From positions 1 through 38,561 of the forward strand of contig JAIRUP010000004.1 in assembly GCA_031254335.1 (NCBI GenBank): a stretch of DNA of 38,561 bases, written 5' to 3'. Under the pieces are notes generated by a model. It ran no database searches. It was not told the origin of the DNA and worked only from the letters and a program-made list of their open reading frames with translations. This DNA is from Rickettsiales bacterium. GTDB taxonomy: Bacteria > Pseudomonadota > Alphaproteobacteria > Rs-D84. Shown here one piece after another: positions 29,924-37,033 of this stretch (within the stretch, counting starts at the first letter, position 1; the number at the start of each line of letters is the position of its first letter). The position numbers and the translations under genes are program-made.

Positions 29924-30862
29924 ATGGTTTCGGGGTGGATTATTTTGGACAAGGATTCGGGCGCGAAATCCCGGCGCGCCGGGAATCAAATCAGAAAGAT
30001 GTCCGGGGCCGAATCATTCGGCCATATCGGGACCCTCGACCCCATGGCCAGCGGCGTTTTGCCGATTGCGCTGGGCGAGGCGACAAAGATGATTCCATAT
30101 ATGCCGGGCGGGCGGAAGGTTTATGAGTTTTCCATCGTCTTCGGAATTAAGACCGATACGGACGATATAATGGGAAATATATTGATGAGGTCTCCGGTCA
30201 AGCCGGGGACGACAGGGATAAAAAAGGCGTTGGAAGGGTTTCATGGGAAGATTATGCAGGTGCCGCCCGCTTATTCCGCGGTGCATGTGGACGGAGTGAG
30301 GGCTTATAAATTGGCCAGGAAGGGGCAGGCCGTCGATATTCCCGCGAGGGAGGTCGAGGTGTTCGCACTTTCCTTACTAGACGACGGGATGCCGGGTCAA
30401 GCCCGGCATGACAATGAATATAGGTTCAGAGTCGAATGTTCGGCGGGGACTTATGTGCGCGCTTTGGCGCGCGATATTGCCGCAAAACTCGGAACCTTTG
30501 GCGTCGCCGGCATGATAAGGCGCGTGGAAACCAACGGTTTTTCATTAAAGGACGCGATTAGACTTGAAAAGTTGGAAGAACTGGTCAATAATGGGCGGGA
30601 CGAATCGTTTAATGATTCCAACCCCGGAGGGGAATTTGGGGAAGGAATATTAAAACCCGTGGATTTCGGGCTGGACGGCATTCCGGTCCTTAATCTTGAT
30701 TCCGAACAAACAAGGCTCTTCCGCAACGGCGGATTTGTCGCCCTAAATGCCGGAAATTGCGAGGGAACCTCTATTTTCCGAATTTATTACGGCGACGAAT
30801 TCATTGGGATTGGCATGACCGAAGGCGGTTTGCTTAGACCGAAGAGAGTCATTAACAAATGA
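29924..30862 (+). CDS. truB: tRNA pseudouridine-55 synthase TruB with two type B insertions
   Basis: TruB makes pseudouridine 55 in the T-loop of tRNAs. The 312-aa protein has the family start GWIILDKDSGAKSR, the catalytic FGHIGTLDPMASGVLPIALG (Asp39), VYEFSIVFGIKTDTDD, QVPPAYSAVHVDGVRAYKLA, and FRVECSAGTYVRALARDIA with the conserved Arg. Residues 87-98 (LMRSPVKPGTTG) and about 154-164 (DDGMPGQARHD) are the translations of two type B repeats at 30184-30216 and 30384-30414. Both sit in loops between conserved blocks. The NDSNPGGEFGEG stretch near residue 230 may be a third, more eroded insertion. truB-rpsO-pnp is the standard gene order. Confidence 0.94.
   Translation: MVSGWIILDKDSGAKSRRAGNQIRKMSGAESFGHIGTLDPMASGVLPIALGEATKMIPYMPGGRKVYEFSIVFGIKTDTDDIMGNILMRSPVKPGTTGIKKALEGFHGKIMQVPPAYSAVHVDGVRAYKLARKGQAVDIPAREVEVFALSLLDDGMPGQARHDNEYRFRVECSAGTYVRALARDIAAKLGTFGVAGMIRRVETNGFSLKDAIRLEKLEELVNNGRDESFNDSNPGGEFGEGILKPVDFGLDGIPVLNLDSEQTRLFRNGGFVALNAGNCEGTSIFRIYYGDEFIGIGMTEGGLLRPKRVINK
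30184..30216. repeat. Type B hairpin 1 in truB
   Basis: GATGAGGTCTCCGGTCAAGC then CGGGGACGACAGG. It is translated in frame as LMRSPVKPGTTG. Confidence 0.85.
30384..30414. repeat. Type B hairpin 2 in truB
   Basis: GGGATGCCGGGTCAAGCCCG then GCATGACA. Stem ATGCCGGG/CCCGGCAT. It is translated in frame as GMPGQARHD. Confidence 0.9.
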
Positions 30863-30905
30863 TGAGGCCCCTGGTCGCGCGCTTTGCGTTTGCCTGGGGC
30901 GACAA
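30860..30905. repeat. Type B-like hairpin between truB and rpsO
   Basis: GATGAGGCCCCTGG...CCTGGGGCGACA. The stem GCCCC/GGGGC is extended by a GCGCGC core. It starts at the truB stop. Confidence 0.7.
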
Positions 30906-30927
30906 ATAAGAAAAAGGAAAATGTAAA

Positions 30928-31200
30928 ATGTCGATGGACAAAGCAAAGAAAACAGGAATCATCAAGGAATTCAAAGTTTCCGAAAAGGACAACGGCGGTT
31001 CCGTCGAAGCACAGGTCGCCGTTCTGACCGAGCGCATACGCTATCTTACAGAACACGCCAAAAGAAACCCCAAGGACAAGCACTCGCAATACGGAATGAA
31101 GAAGATGGTCGCGCAAAGAAAATCCCTGCTGCAATACATCAAGAAGCGTTCCGAAAAGGACTATGAGTCCATTATCAAGAAGCTGGGGCTTAGGAAGTAA
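30928..31200 (+). CDS. rpsO: 30S ribosomal protein S15
   Basis: S15 binds 16S rRNA helix 22 early in small-subunit assembly. The 90-aa protein is full length and shows GGSVEAQVAVLTERIRYLTE, HAKRNPKDKHSQYGMKKMV and AQRKSLLQYIKKR. Compared with the usual DTGSPEVQ it reads DNGGSVEAQ, and the typical HRRGL is HSQYGM, so it is a divergent member. It is placed between truB and pnp as usual; a weak AAAAAGGAAAA ribosome site precedes the ATG. The leader could hold the S15 autoregulatory fold, but I did not find a clear one. Confidence 0.96.
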   Translation: MSMDKAKKTGIIKEFKVSEKDNGGSVEAQVAVLTERIRYLTEHAKRNPKDKHSQYGMKKMVAQRKSLLQYIKKRSEKDYESIIKKLGLRK

Positions 31201-31202
31201 AA

Positions 31203-31290
31203 TTTCCCCATAAACCCAACCCATAAAAGGGCGGGTTTATGGGGGCCCAACCCACCCCGCCGCTTCGCGGCACCCCTCCCCGGGAGGGGA
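31203..31290. repeat. Paired hairpins between rpsO and pnp
   Basis: The first stem CCCCATAAACCC pairs with GGGTTTATGGGG. Then a CCACCCC...CCCCTCCCCGGGAGGGGA unit follows with a CCGCTTCGCGG core. The layout is the same as at 4935-5045. It may attenuate rpsO-pnp transcription or mark an RNase site, as the rpsO-pnp spacer does in E. coli. Confidence 0.8.
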
Positions 31291-31309
31291 ATAAAAAAGG
31301 AGAAAACAA

Positions 31310-33454
31310 ATGTTTGGAATATTCAACAAAAAGGAAAATGGAATGAAACTCAACAATCCCAAGACCGTATCGCTAAAATGGGGCGATGAAACACTCACAC
31401 TCGAAACCGGCCGCTTCGCAAAACAAGCAACCGGTTCCGTCATGGCAACCCTTGGCGAGACCATGGTGCTTGCCACCGTCGTAGCCGCCAAGACCGCAAA
31501 ACCAGGCCAGGACTTCTTCCCGCTTACCGTGGATTACCAGGAAAAGCAGGCGTCCGCAGGCCGCATTCCCGGAGGATTCGAACGCCGCGAGACCAAACCG
31601 TCCCAAGACGAGGTTCTTAAAGCCCGCCTTATAGACCGCCCGATTCGCCCCCTGTTCCCCGACGAATTCAAAAACGAAGTCCAAATCGTCGCGACGGTGT
31701 TCGCCTATGACAAGAAGAACTCTCCCGACATTTTGGCCGTCATCGCGTCGTCCGCAGCCCTCGCCCTTTCCGGCGTTCCCTTCCAGGGCCCCGTCGGCGC
31801 CGCGCGCGTCGGATACATCGACGGCAAGTATGTAATCAACACCCCCGTCAAAGAACGCCCCGGCACCGCCCTTGACCTTGTAGTCGCCGGAACCAAAGAC
31901 GGCGTCCTTATGGTCGAGTCCGAGGCGCACGAACTGTCCGAAGAAATCATGCTTGGCGCGGTTCAAGCCGGATTCGAGGCTTTCCAGCCCGTCATAAAGG
32001 CCATCAACGAGCTTGCCAGCGCGAACGGAAAAGCCAAATGGGCCGAGCCCGTCCGCGACGAAGAGTATGCGGCGTTCGAGAAAGCCTGCTCCAAATACGC
32101 GCCGGCCATCGAGGCCGCGCTCGGCATATCCGAAAAGATGGAGCGGCTTGACACCCTTGCCAAGATAACCGACGAGGCCAAGGCCGAAGTAGTCAGCGAC
32201 GCGACCGACATGCAGAAGGCCAAAATCGCCGAAATCATCGACGGCATGACCGCAAAGGTTCTTCGCGGAAACATCCTTGCAAACAAGCCCCGCATCGACG
32301 GCCGCGACCTTAAAACCGTGCGCCCCATCGAAGTGGAAGTCGGCGTGTTGCCGCGCAACCACGGCAGCGCGCTGTTCACCCGCGGCGAGACCCAGGCCCT
32401 TGTGTCCCTTACGCTCGGCGGAAAGACCGACGCGAAGCTCATCGACGACATGGATGGAAAACGCGACGAGAAATTCCTTCTCCACTATAACTTCCCGCCG
32501 TTCTCGGTCGGAGAAGTCGGCCGCATAGGCGCGCCGAAACGCCGCGAAGTCGGCCATGGAAAACTCGCATGGCGCGCGCTTAACCCCGTTTTGCCGACGC
32601 AGGCCGATTTCGACTATACAATCCGCGTGATTTCCGAAGTTCTTGAATCCAACGGTTCGTCTTCGATGGCCACCGTTTGCGGAACCACCCTTGCCCTTAT
32701 GGACGGAGGAGTGCCGATTCTGCGCCCTGTCGCGGGAATCGCGATGGGACTGGTCAAAGAAGGCGCGGATTACGCCGTCATAACCGACATCCTGGGCGAC
32801 GAGGACCATCTCGGCGACATGGATTTCAAGGTCGCCGGAACCGACAAGGGAATAACCGCCTTGCAGATGGACATCAAAATCACATCCATCACATTCGAAA
32901 TCATGAAGAAGGCTTTGGCCCAGGCGAAAGACGGACGGGTTCATATTCTTGGAATCATGAAGGACGCCATCAAGGCCCCGAGGAAAGAGCTTTCCAAATA
33001 CGCCCCGCAGACCACCACCATGCAGATTAACCCGGACAAAATCCGCGAAGTCATCGGCAAGGGCGGCAGCGTCATTCAGGACATAACCAAGAAGACCAAC
33101 ACCCAAATCGACATCGACGACACGGGCCTGATTAAAATCTCGGCCGTCGATTTCGAGGACGCCAAGCGCGCAATCGAAATCATCAAGGGAATAACCGCGG
33201 AACCCGAAGTCGGAGTCGTCTACGAGGGCGTCGTCAGCGGCGTAAAGGACTTCGGCCTGTTCGTCAAATTCTTCGGCAACAACGAGAGCCTGGTGCATAT
33301 TTCCGAGATTACCGGCGAGAGGCTGGACCGAATCGAGGACGCAAAGCTTAGAGAAGGCGACAAGGTGTTCGTGGAATACCTTGGCATGGACAAACGCGGG
33401 AAGACACGCCTGTCCATGGTCGGAATCAACCAGAAGAATGGAAAGAAGCAATAA
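31310..33454 (+). CDS. pnp: Polyribonucleotide nucleotidyltransferase (PNPase)
   Basis: PNPase degrades RNA 3' to 5' by phosphorolysis and is part of the degradosome. The 714-aa protein contains two RNase PH domains (LTLETGRFAKQATGSVMATL near the start; TRGETQALVSLTLGGKTDAK and the catalytic GDEDHLGDMDFKVAGT in the second), an alpha-helical linker, a KH domain (IREVIGKGGSVIQDITKKTN) and an S1 domain (VYEGVVSGVKDFGLFVKFFG). The start at 31310 has AAGGAG in good position; an ATG at 31343 is possible. It ends at a type A element. The long antisense frame opposite is a codon-bias shadow. Confidence 0.97.
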   Translation: MFGIFNKKENGMKLNNPKTVSLKWGDETLTLETGRFAKQATGSVMATLGETMVLATVVAAKTAKPGQDFFPLTVDYQEKQASAGRIPGGFERRETKPSQDEVLKARLIDRPIRPLFPDEFKNEVQIVATVFAYDKKNSPDILAVIASSAALALSGVPFQGPVGAARVGYIDGKYVINTPVKERPGTALDLVVAGTKDGVLMVESEAHELSEEIMLGAVQAGFEAFQPVIKAINELASANGKAKWAEPVRDEEYAAFEKACSKYAPAIEAALGISEKMERLDTLAKITDEAKAEVVSDATDMQKAKIAEIIDGMTAKVLRGNILANKPRIDGRDLKTVRPIEVEVGVLPRNHGSALFTRGETQALVSLTLGGKTDAKLIDDMDGKRDEKFLLHYNFPPFSVGEVGRIGAPKRREVGHGKLAWRALNPVLPTQADFDYTIRVISEVLESNGSSSMATVCGTTLALMDGGVPILRPVAGIAMGLVKEGADYAVITDILGDEDHLGDMDFKVAGTDKGITALQMDIKITSITFEIMKKALAQAKDGRVHILGIMKDAIKAPRKELSKYAPQTTTMQINPDKIREVIGKGGSVIQDITKKTNTQIDIDDTGLIKISAVDFEDAKRAIEIIKGITAEPEVGVVYEGVVSGVKDFGLFVKFFGNNESLVHISEITGERLDRIEDAKLREGDKVFVEYLGMDKRGKTRLSMVGINQKNGKKQ

Positions 33455-33455
33455 G

Positions 33456-33614
33456 GACGAAAAACAGGGCGGACTTTTCCGTCCGCCGGGTCAAATCACC
33501 CACTACCGTCGCAAACCCGACACGCCGCGGACCGCCAAGTCCAGACGGCGGCCGGGTTTGCTTGGTATTGCGCGATTTCCCCTCGGCGTCGTGAGTCCGC
33601 CAATGTTTTTTGAG
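33456..33614 (+). repeat. Type A element, full length, after pnp
   Basis: TAAGGACGAAAAAC: the pnp stop is part of the left end. The outer stem is GGCGGAC (33468-33474) with GTCCGCC (33595-33601), and the inner stem GCAAACCCG with CGGGTTTGC. It lies between convergent pnp and tRNA-Val. Confidence 0.92.
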
Positions 33615-33620
33615 AATATT

Positions 33621-33687
33621 CAGCGGCGGTTCCCGCACGCTTTATGGATTAATACAATTTGAGATTCTGACCTTCGTCAGAATGACA
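33621..33687. repeat. Dispersed unit: CGGCGGTTCCC block plus type B hairpin
   Basis: AGCGGCGGTTCCCGCACGCT then TTATGGATT, followed by GAGATTCTGACC/GGTCAGAATGACA-type hairpin. An almost identical unit follows the type A element after rlmN (36319-36385), so the two families travel together. Confidence 0.85.
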
Positions 33688-33696
33688 AAGGGGAAT

Positions 33697-33773
33697 TGGT
33701 GGACGCGAGAAGACTCGAACTTCCGACCCCCTCCATGTCAAGGAGATACTCTAACCAACTGAGCTACGCGTCC
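33697..33773 (-). tRNA. tRNA-Val (anticodon GAC)
   Basis: On the minus strand the acceptor stem GGACGCG pairs with CGCGTCC. The D-arm is TAGCTCAGTTGGTTAGAG. The anticodon stem CTCC/GGAG holds the loop TTGACAT with anticodon GAC. The T-loop is TTCGAGT. CCA is encoded (complement of 33697-33699). It decodes GUC/GUU. Confidence 0.95.
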
Positions 33774-33904
33774 AATGGTCGTAATTATAACCGAGCATTG
33801 GCGAAACGCAAGGACAATATTTTTATGGATTTCCGCGGACTATGTGCTATCGTCCGTTCCATGCGGGAGCGCAGGAGAGGGCAACAAACCGCGGAGGCGA
33901 CACC

Positions 33905-35050
33905 ATGTCTAAAACACACACATCAGAAACCTTGGAATTCGACTTGGGTAAATTCCTGGAAAACCACAAGGACGAAATCAAGGATACAAAGCCCGTCGTC
34001 CGCGTCCCATACAATGTCCATTCGTCGCGCCTGGTCGAAGTGTATATCGAAAGGGACTGCTTTATCGTCAATATCGACACCATGGAAGAGGTGGTTTCCC
34101 CCGGCAGTCTGAACCATGAAATAACCGACCATGGAATCATAGTCGCCGGCGCAGCAGGAAAAATCATGTATGACCACAAGGGAAAGCGCATCGAATTCCC
34201 GGACGGCATGAGTCCGGTCAGCCCGAAAGGCTATAATTCCTCGATGCCGCAATGCATGAAACACAACATAATCCCGGTCGGCCGCGACGGCAGCGATAAA
34301 ATCCAATTGCTTAGAATGTCGGATTTGAAGCCGCTCACCCCGGACGCCGTTCCAATGGACTTCGACATGTCGTGCCATCCAGAAGCCGGACTTTTGACAT
34401 TAAGCGGAAGGTCTTTCGACAGCATGTATTTCCAATATCCCTCGCTTGAAAAATTCGAAGCACCCGCGGGGATTCCGGCGAACAGGGGATTTTCCGTGTA
34501 TTACAAAACCTTCGCCGTGATGGGCGAGCAGTTCGGGATGGAAAAACTGGCTGAAATCGCCAAATACAAGCGCGAATACGGCGGCGCTTACGTATGGGAC
34601 ATGAAAACAGGAAAAATACTTCTTCAATCCGACTATGTCTTCGTCGACAACAGGAACTTCATAACACTGGACGATTCCGGCCTTATGCGGGTGTTCAAGC
34701 ACGACAGGACCAAAAAGCCGGCCATAACACACGAAATCAATCCGAATAAAGGATTCTATCCGCAGGGCGTCAACAAATGCACCGAATTCCACACCGCGGA
34801 CGGCCGAATAATCGGATACGACTTGAAGACTTTGCAAAAACTATACGAGGTTTCGGAAGAATCCTACAATTCCATAGATTGGAACAACGGCGAAATGAAG
34901 GCATACAAGAAAAACGGAACATACGATTTGCTGGACAGGAACGGCGCGGTCGTCAGGTCCGGCGTGAATCCGAAAAAGCTGGATATGCGCGGAGCCGGAT
35001 ACGCCGACGGATACAAAATATTCGTAAATCGAATCGGCAACGGAAGATGA
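33905..35050 (+). CDS. Unknown soluble protein with beta-rich repeats, 381 aa
   Basis: I do not recognise this protein. There is no signal peptide or transmembrane segment. It is rich in beta-forming short segments with recurring GXXXXYDXKT-like units (GKIMYDHKGKRIEFPDG, GAYVWDMKTGKILLQSDYVF, GRIIGYDLKTLQKLYEV, GTYDLLDRNGAVV), which suggests a beta-propeller or similar solenoid, as in WD40/PQQ-like folds. The start at 33905 follows GGAGG at proper distance; an open frame upstream from 33842 lacks a ribosome site. The stop overlaps the rlmN start (ATGA), so the two are translationally coupled. Confidence 0.8.
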   Translation: MSKTHTSETLEFDLGKFLENHKDEIKDTKPVVRVPYNVHSSRLVEVYIERDCFIVNIDTMEEVVSPGSLNHEITDHGIIVAGAAGKIMYDHKGKRIEFPDGMSPVSPKGYNSSMPQCMKHNIIPVGRDGSDKIQLLRMSDLKPLTPDAVPMDFDMSCHPEAGLLTLSGRSFDSMYFQYPSLEKFEAPAGIPANRGFSVYYKTFAVMGEQFGMEKLAEIAKYKREYGGAYVWDMKTGKILLQSDYVFVDNRNFITLDDSGLMRVFKHDRTKKPAITHEINPNKGFYPQGVNKCTEFHTADGRIIGYDLKTLQKLYEVSEESYNSIDWNNGEMKAYKKNGTYDLLDRNGAVVRSGVNPKKLDMRGAGYADGYKIFVNRIGNGR

Positions 35051-36168
35051 ACAAAGAAGTCCTGTTTGGAAAGACTTTGGCGGAAATCGAGGCTTTGGCC
35101 GCGGGGTTGGGCGAGCCGAAGTTCCGCGCCAGGCAAATCATGGACTGGCTTGACAAGGGCGTCGCTTCCTTCGCCGAGATGAAGAACCTTCCCGCCGGGC
35201 TGCGCGCCAAACTGGGCGATGCCGCCGCCGTATTGCCCTGCGAAATCGTGAAAGTTTTGGAGTCCAAGGACGGCGGGACGAAGAAGCTGCTGCTGGGGTT
35301 TTCGACCCCCCACCAAAACCGCGGGGCGGTTTTGACTCCCCCGCAAGGGGGGAGCTGTCTTATAGAGACGGTGCTTATGCGGACGAGGTATGGGAATTCC
35401 GTTTGCGTGTCCAGCCAGGCCGGCTGCGCGATGGGCTGCGCTTTTTGCGCTTCCACTTTACGCGGGTTTTCCAGGAATTTGACGGCAAATGAAATGATGG
35501 CGCAGGTTGCCGCCGCACAGAGCTTATTAGTCAACGAGCGCGTGTCCCATGTCGTTATCATGGGCTCCGGCGAGCCGCTTCTCAATCTTGACAATGTTTT
35601 GGAATTTATCGAAAAGCTGAATACCCCCCACCAAAACCGCGGGGCGGTTTTGACTCCCCCGCAAGGGGGGAGTTGCCGGGGCGGAATTTCATATCGCAAG
35701 ATTACCCTTTCAACCTGCGGCGTCGTTCCCGGTATCGACCGCCTGACCGAATGGGGGAAGCCCATCAATCTCGCTTTGTCGCTTCACGCGCCCGACGACG
35801 AACTGCGCTCGCGCATTATGCCAATCAACGCCAAATATCCAATCGCCGAAGTCATGGCCGCAACCGACCGATGGCAGGCCGCGACGAAACGACAGCTTAC
35901 CGCCGAATACATCGTTCTGGGCGGCGTCAACGACAGCGCCGGGCATGCCGAGGGTCTTGCCGATTTAATCGGCTCGCGCGATGTTTTCGTGAATCTTATT
36001 CCCTTCAATCCCGTCGCCGAGCGCGAGTTCATCGCCCCGTCCGGCAACGCCGTTCACCGAATGAAGGACGCCTTGGAAGCGCGGAAGATTCCCTGCGCGA
36101 TTCGTTTCGAGAGGGGAGCGGATATTCAGTCGGCTTGCGGGCAGTTAAGGAATGGACAAAAAATATAA
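35047..36168 (+). CDS. rlmN: 23S rRNA A2503 / tRNA A37 methyltransferase RlmN with two same-sequence type C insertions
   Basis: RlmN is a radical-SAM enzyme that methylates adenine C2 in 23S rRNA and some tRNAs. The 373-aa protein keeps the radical-SAM cysteines in GCAMGCAFC (Cys127, 131, 134), MGSGEPLLNLDNVLEFI, LSTCGVVPGI, LALSLHAPDDELRSRIMPIN, and the C-terminal catalytic Cys in DIQSACGQL. Residues 87-103 and 193-209 have the same sequence, TPHQNRGAVLTPPQGGS. They are encoded by 52-bp type C repeats that differ only in the last base. They interrupt the region before the SAM cluster and the loop before YRKITLSTCG. The last residues GQKI and the stop come from a type A element. Confidence 0.95.
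   Translation: MNKEVLFGKTLAEIEALAAGLGEPKFRARQIMDWLDKGVASFAEMKNLPAGLRAKLGDAAAVLPCEIVKVLESKDGGTKKLLLGFSTPHQNRGAVLTPPQGGSCLIETVLMRTRYGNSVCVSSQAGCAMGCAFCASTLRGFSRNLTANEMMAQVAAAQSLLVNERVSHVVIMGSGEPLLNLDNVLEFIEKLNTPHQNRGAVLTPPQGGSCRGGISYRKITLSTCGVVPGIDRLTEWGKPINLALSLHAPDDELRSRIMPINAKYPIAEVMAATDRWQAATKRQLTAEYIVLGGVNDSAGHAEGLADLIGSRDVFVNLIPFNPVAEREFIAPSGNAVHRMKDALEARKIPCAIRFERGADIQSACGQLRNGQKI
35305..35356. repeat. Type C repeat 1 in rlmN
   Basis: ACCCCCCACC, inner stem CAAAACCGC/GCGGTTTTG, then CTCCCCCGCAAGGGGGGAG. It is identical to the copy at 35623 except for the last base. Confidence 0.95.
35623..35674. repeat. Type C repeat 2 in rlmN
   Basis: Same sequence and frame as the copy at 35305, which suggests a recent duplication or conversion within one gene. 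Confidence 0.95.
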
Positions 36169-36311
36169 GGCCAATTTTTCGTTTTCGGGCTAAATCGCCC
36201 ACTACGCGGCGAAAAGCCGCCTTCGCGGCGCGACAAGGCCAGCGCGCGGCGGCTTTTCTTGGTATTGAACGATTTATCCTCGAAAACGCGATTGGCCTTA
36301 TATTTTTTGAG
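36155..36311 (+). repeat. Type A element, full length, at the rlmN stop codon
   Basis: GGACAAAAAATATAA supplies GQKI and the stop, exactly as in the UDG-like gene. The outer stem is AGGCCAAT (36168-36175) with ATTGGCCT (36291-36298), and the inner stem GAAAAGCCGCC with GGCGGCTTTTC. Confidence 0.92.
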
Positions 36312-36318
36312 TTATTTA

Positions 36319-36385
36319 AGCGGCGGTTCCCGCACGCTTTATGGATTTTTTACAAATTGAGATTCTGACCTTCGTCAGAATGACA
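36319..36385. repeat. Dispersed unit: CGGCGGTTCCC block plus type B hairpin, second copy
   Basis: It matches 33621-33687 closely, including TTATGGATT and GATTCTGACCTTCGTCAGAA. Both follow a type A element at a similar distance. Confidence 0.88.
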
Positions 36386-36413
36386 GAGGGGGAAGGGTGG
36401 AAGTTCGGGGATA

Positions 36414-36442
36414 TTGACTTTTGGGAAAAGGGTTGGTAGAAT
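36414..36442 (+). promoter_or_regulatory. Promoter of accB-accC
   Basis: TTGACT (36414-36419), 17 bp, TAGAAT (36437-36442). The leader of about 83 nt contains a type B hairpin (36477-36512) directly before the ribosome site. Confidence 0.65.
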
Positions 36443-36476
36443 TTCGGGAAATGGAGGCGGCAGAGCCGCCAAACTA

Positions 36477-36512
36477 TTACCTGGATGGTCGGATTAAATC
36501 CGACCATGACAA
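36477..36512. repeat. Type B hairpin in the accB leader
   Basis: CCTGGATGGTCGGATT/AATCCGACCATGACA, same core as at 17812. It ends about 20 bp before the accB start. Confidence 0.9.
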
Positions 36513-36531
36513 TCAAATAAAAGAGGAACGA

Positions 36532-36975
36532 ATGAAGATACACAGAAAAATCCGCACCTTGGCAAAGGCCATGGAGGAAAACGGAATCGAAGAGATAACC
36601 GTCGAAGACCGATATGCGTTCGGCCTTGTAAGCAAAAAAATGCAGCTGGCGAAAAAAGGCCACGCCTGCGCCGCTCCGCAATTCGCAATGACTTCGCCCG
36701 CCCCGGCAACGACCGCCGCAGTCGCCGCTCCGCGCGCCGCCGGGACCGTCGTCAATTCCCCCATGGTCGGAGTCATTTATTTCTCGCCCGAACCCGCCGC
36801 CAAAAAATTCATCGAAGCCGGCAAGGCCGTCAAAGCCGGCGACACCCTTTGCCTTATCGAGGCCATGAAGACTTTCAGCCCGGTCAAAGCCGAGCGCGAC
36901 GGCGTCATAGCCGAAATCATCGCCAAGGACGGGCAGGTCGTCGAATTCGATACTCCGATTTTGGTTATATCCTAA
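36532..36975 (+). CDS. accB: Biotin carboxyl carrier protein AccB
   Basis: AccB carries biotin between the carboxylase and transferase halves of acetyl-CoA carboxylase. The 147-aa protein has an N-terminal helical part, an Ala/Pro-rich linker (SPAPATTAAVAAPRAAG) and the biotinyl domain (VNSPMVGVIYFSPEPAAKKF onward). The biotinylated Lys113 lies in IEAMKTF, where IEAMKMM or EAMKLM is usual. The E-A-M-K core is intact. The start follows AGAGG; an open frame continues upstream through a type B repeat and is not used. accC follows 58 bp later. Confidence 0.95.
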   Translation: MKIHRKIRTLAKAMEENGIEEITVEDRYAFGLVSKKMQLAKKGHACAAPQFAMTSPAPATTAAVAAPRAAGTVVNSPMVGVIYFSPEPAAKKFIEAGKAVKAGDTLCLIEAMKTFSPVKAERDGVIAEIIAKDGQVVEFDTPILVIS

Positions 36976-36992
36976 TATAATGATTTATACAA

Positions 36993-37019
36993 TGGACCCC
37001 GGCCTCCGCCGGGGTGACG
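36993..37019. repeat. Type B hairpin between accB and accC
   Basis: ACCCCGGC/GCCGGGGT with a short loop and GACGA tail. It ends 14 bp before the accC ATG, close to its GAGG ribosome site. Confidence 0.88.
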
Positions 37020-37033
37020 AGTGAGGAATTTCC

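Noticed and set aside
30907-30927. S15 autoregulatory pseudoknot in the rpsO leader
   Set aside because: The leader between the type B hairpin and the start is only about 20 nt and shows no clear fold.
31373-33451. A 692-codon open frame on the minus strand opposite pnp
   Set aside because: It is the codon-bias shadow of pnp; it has no recognisable motif or ribosome site, and the plus strand is an unmistakable PNPase.
34777-35046. Long N-terminal extension of rlmN
   Set aside because: It overlaps the preceding gene in another frame; the family start MNKEVLFGKTLAEIEAL lies at 35047 with an ATGA overlap.
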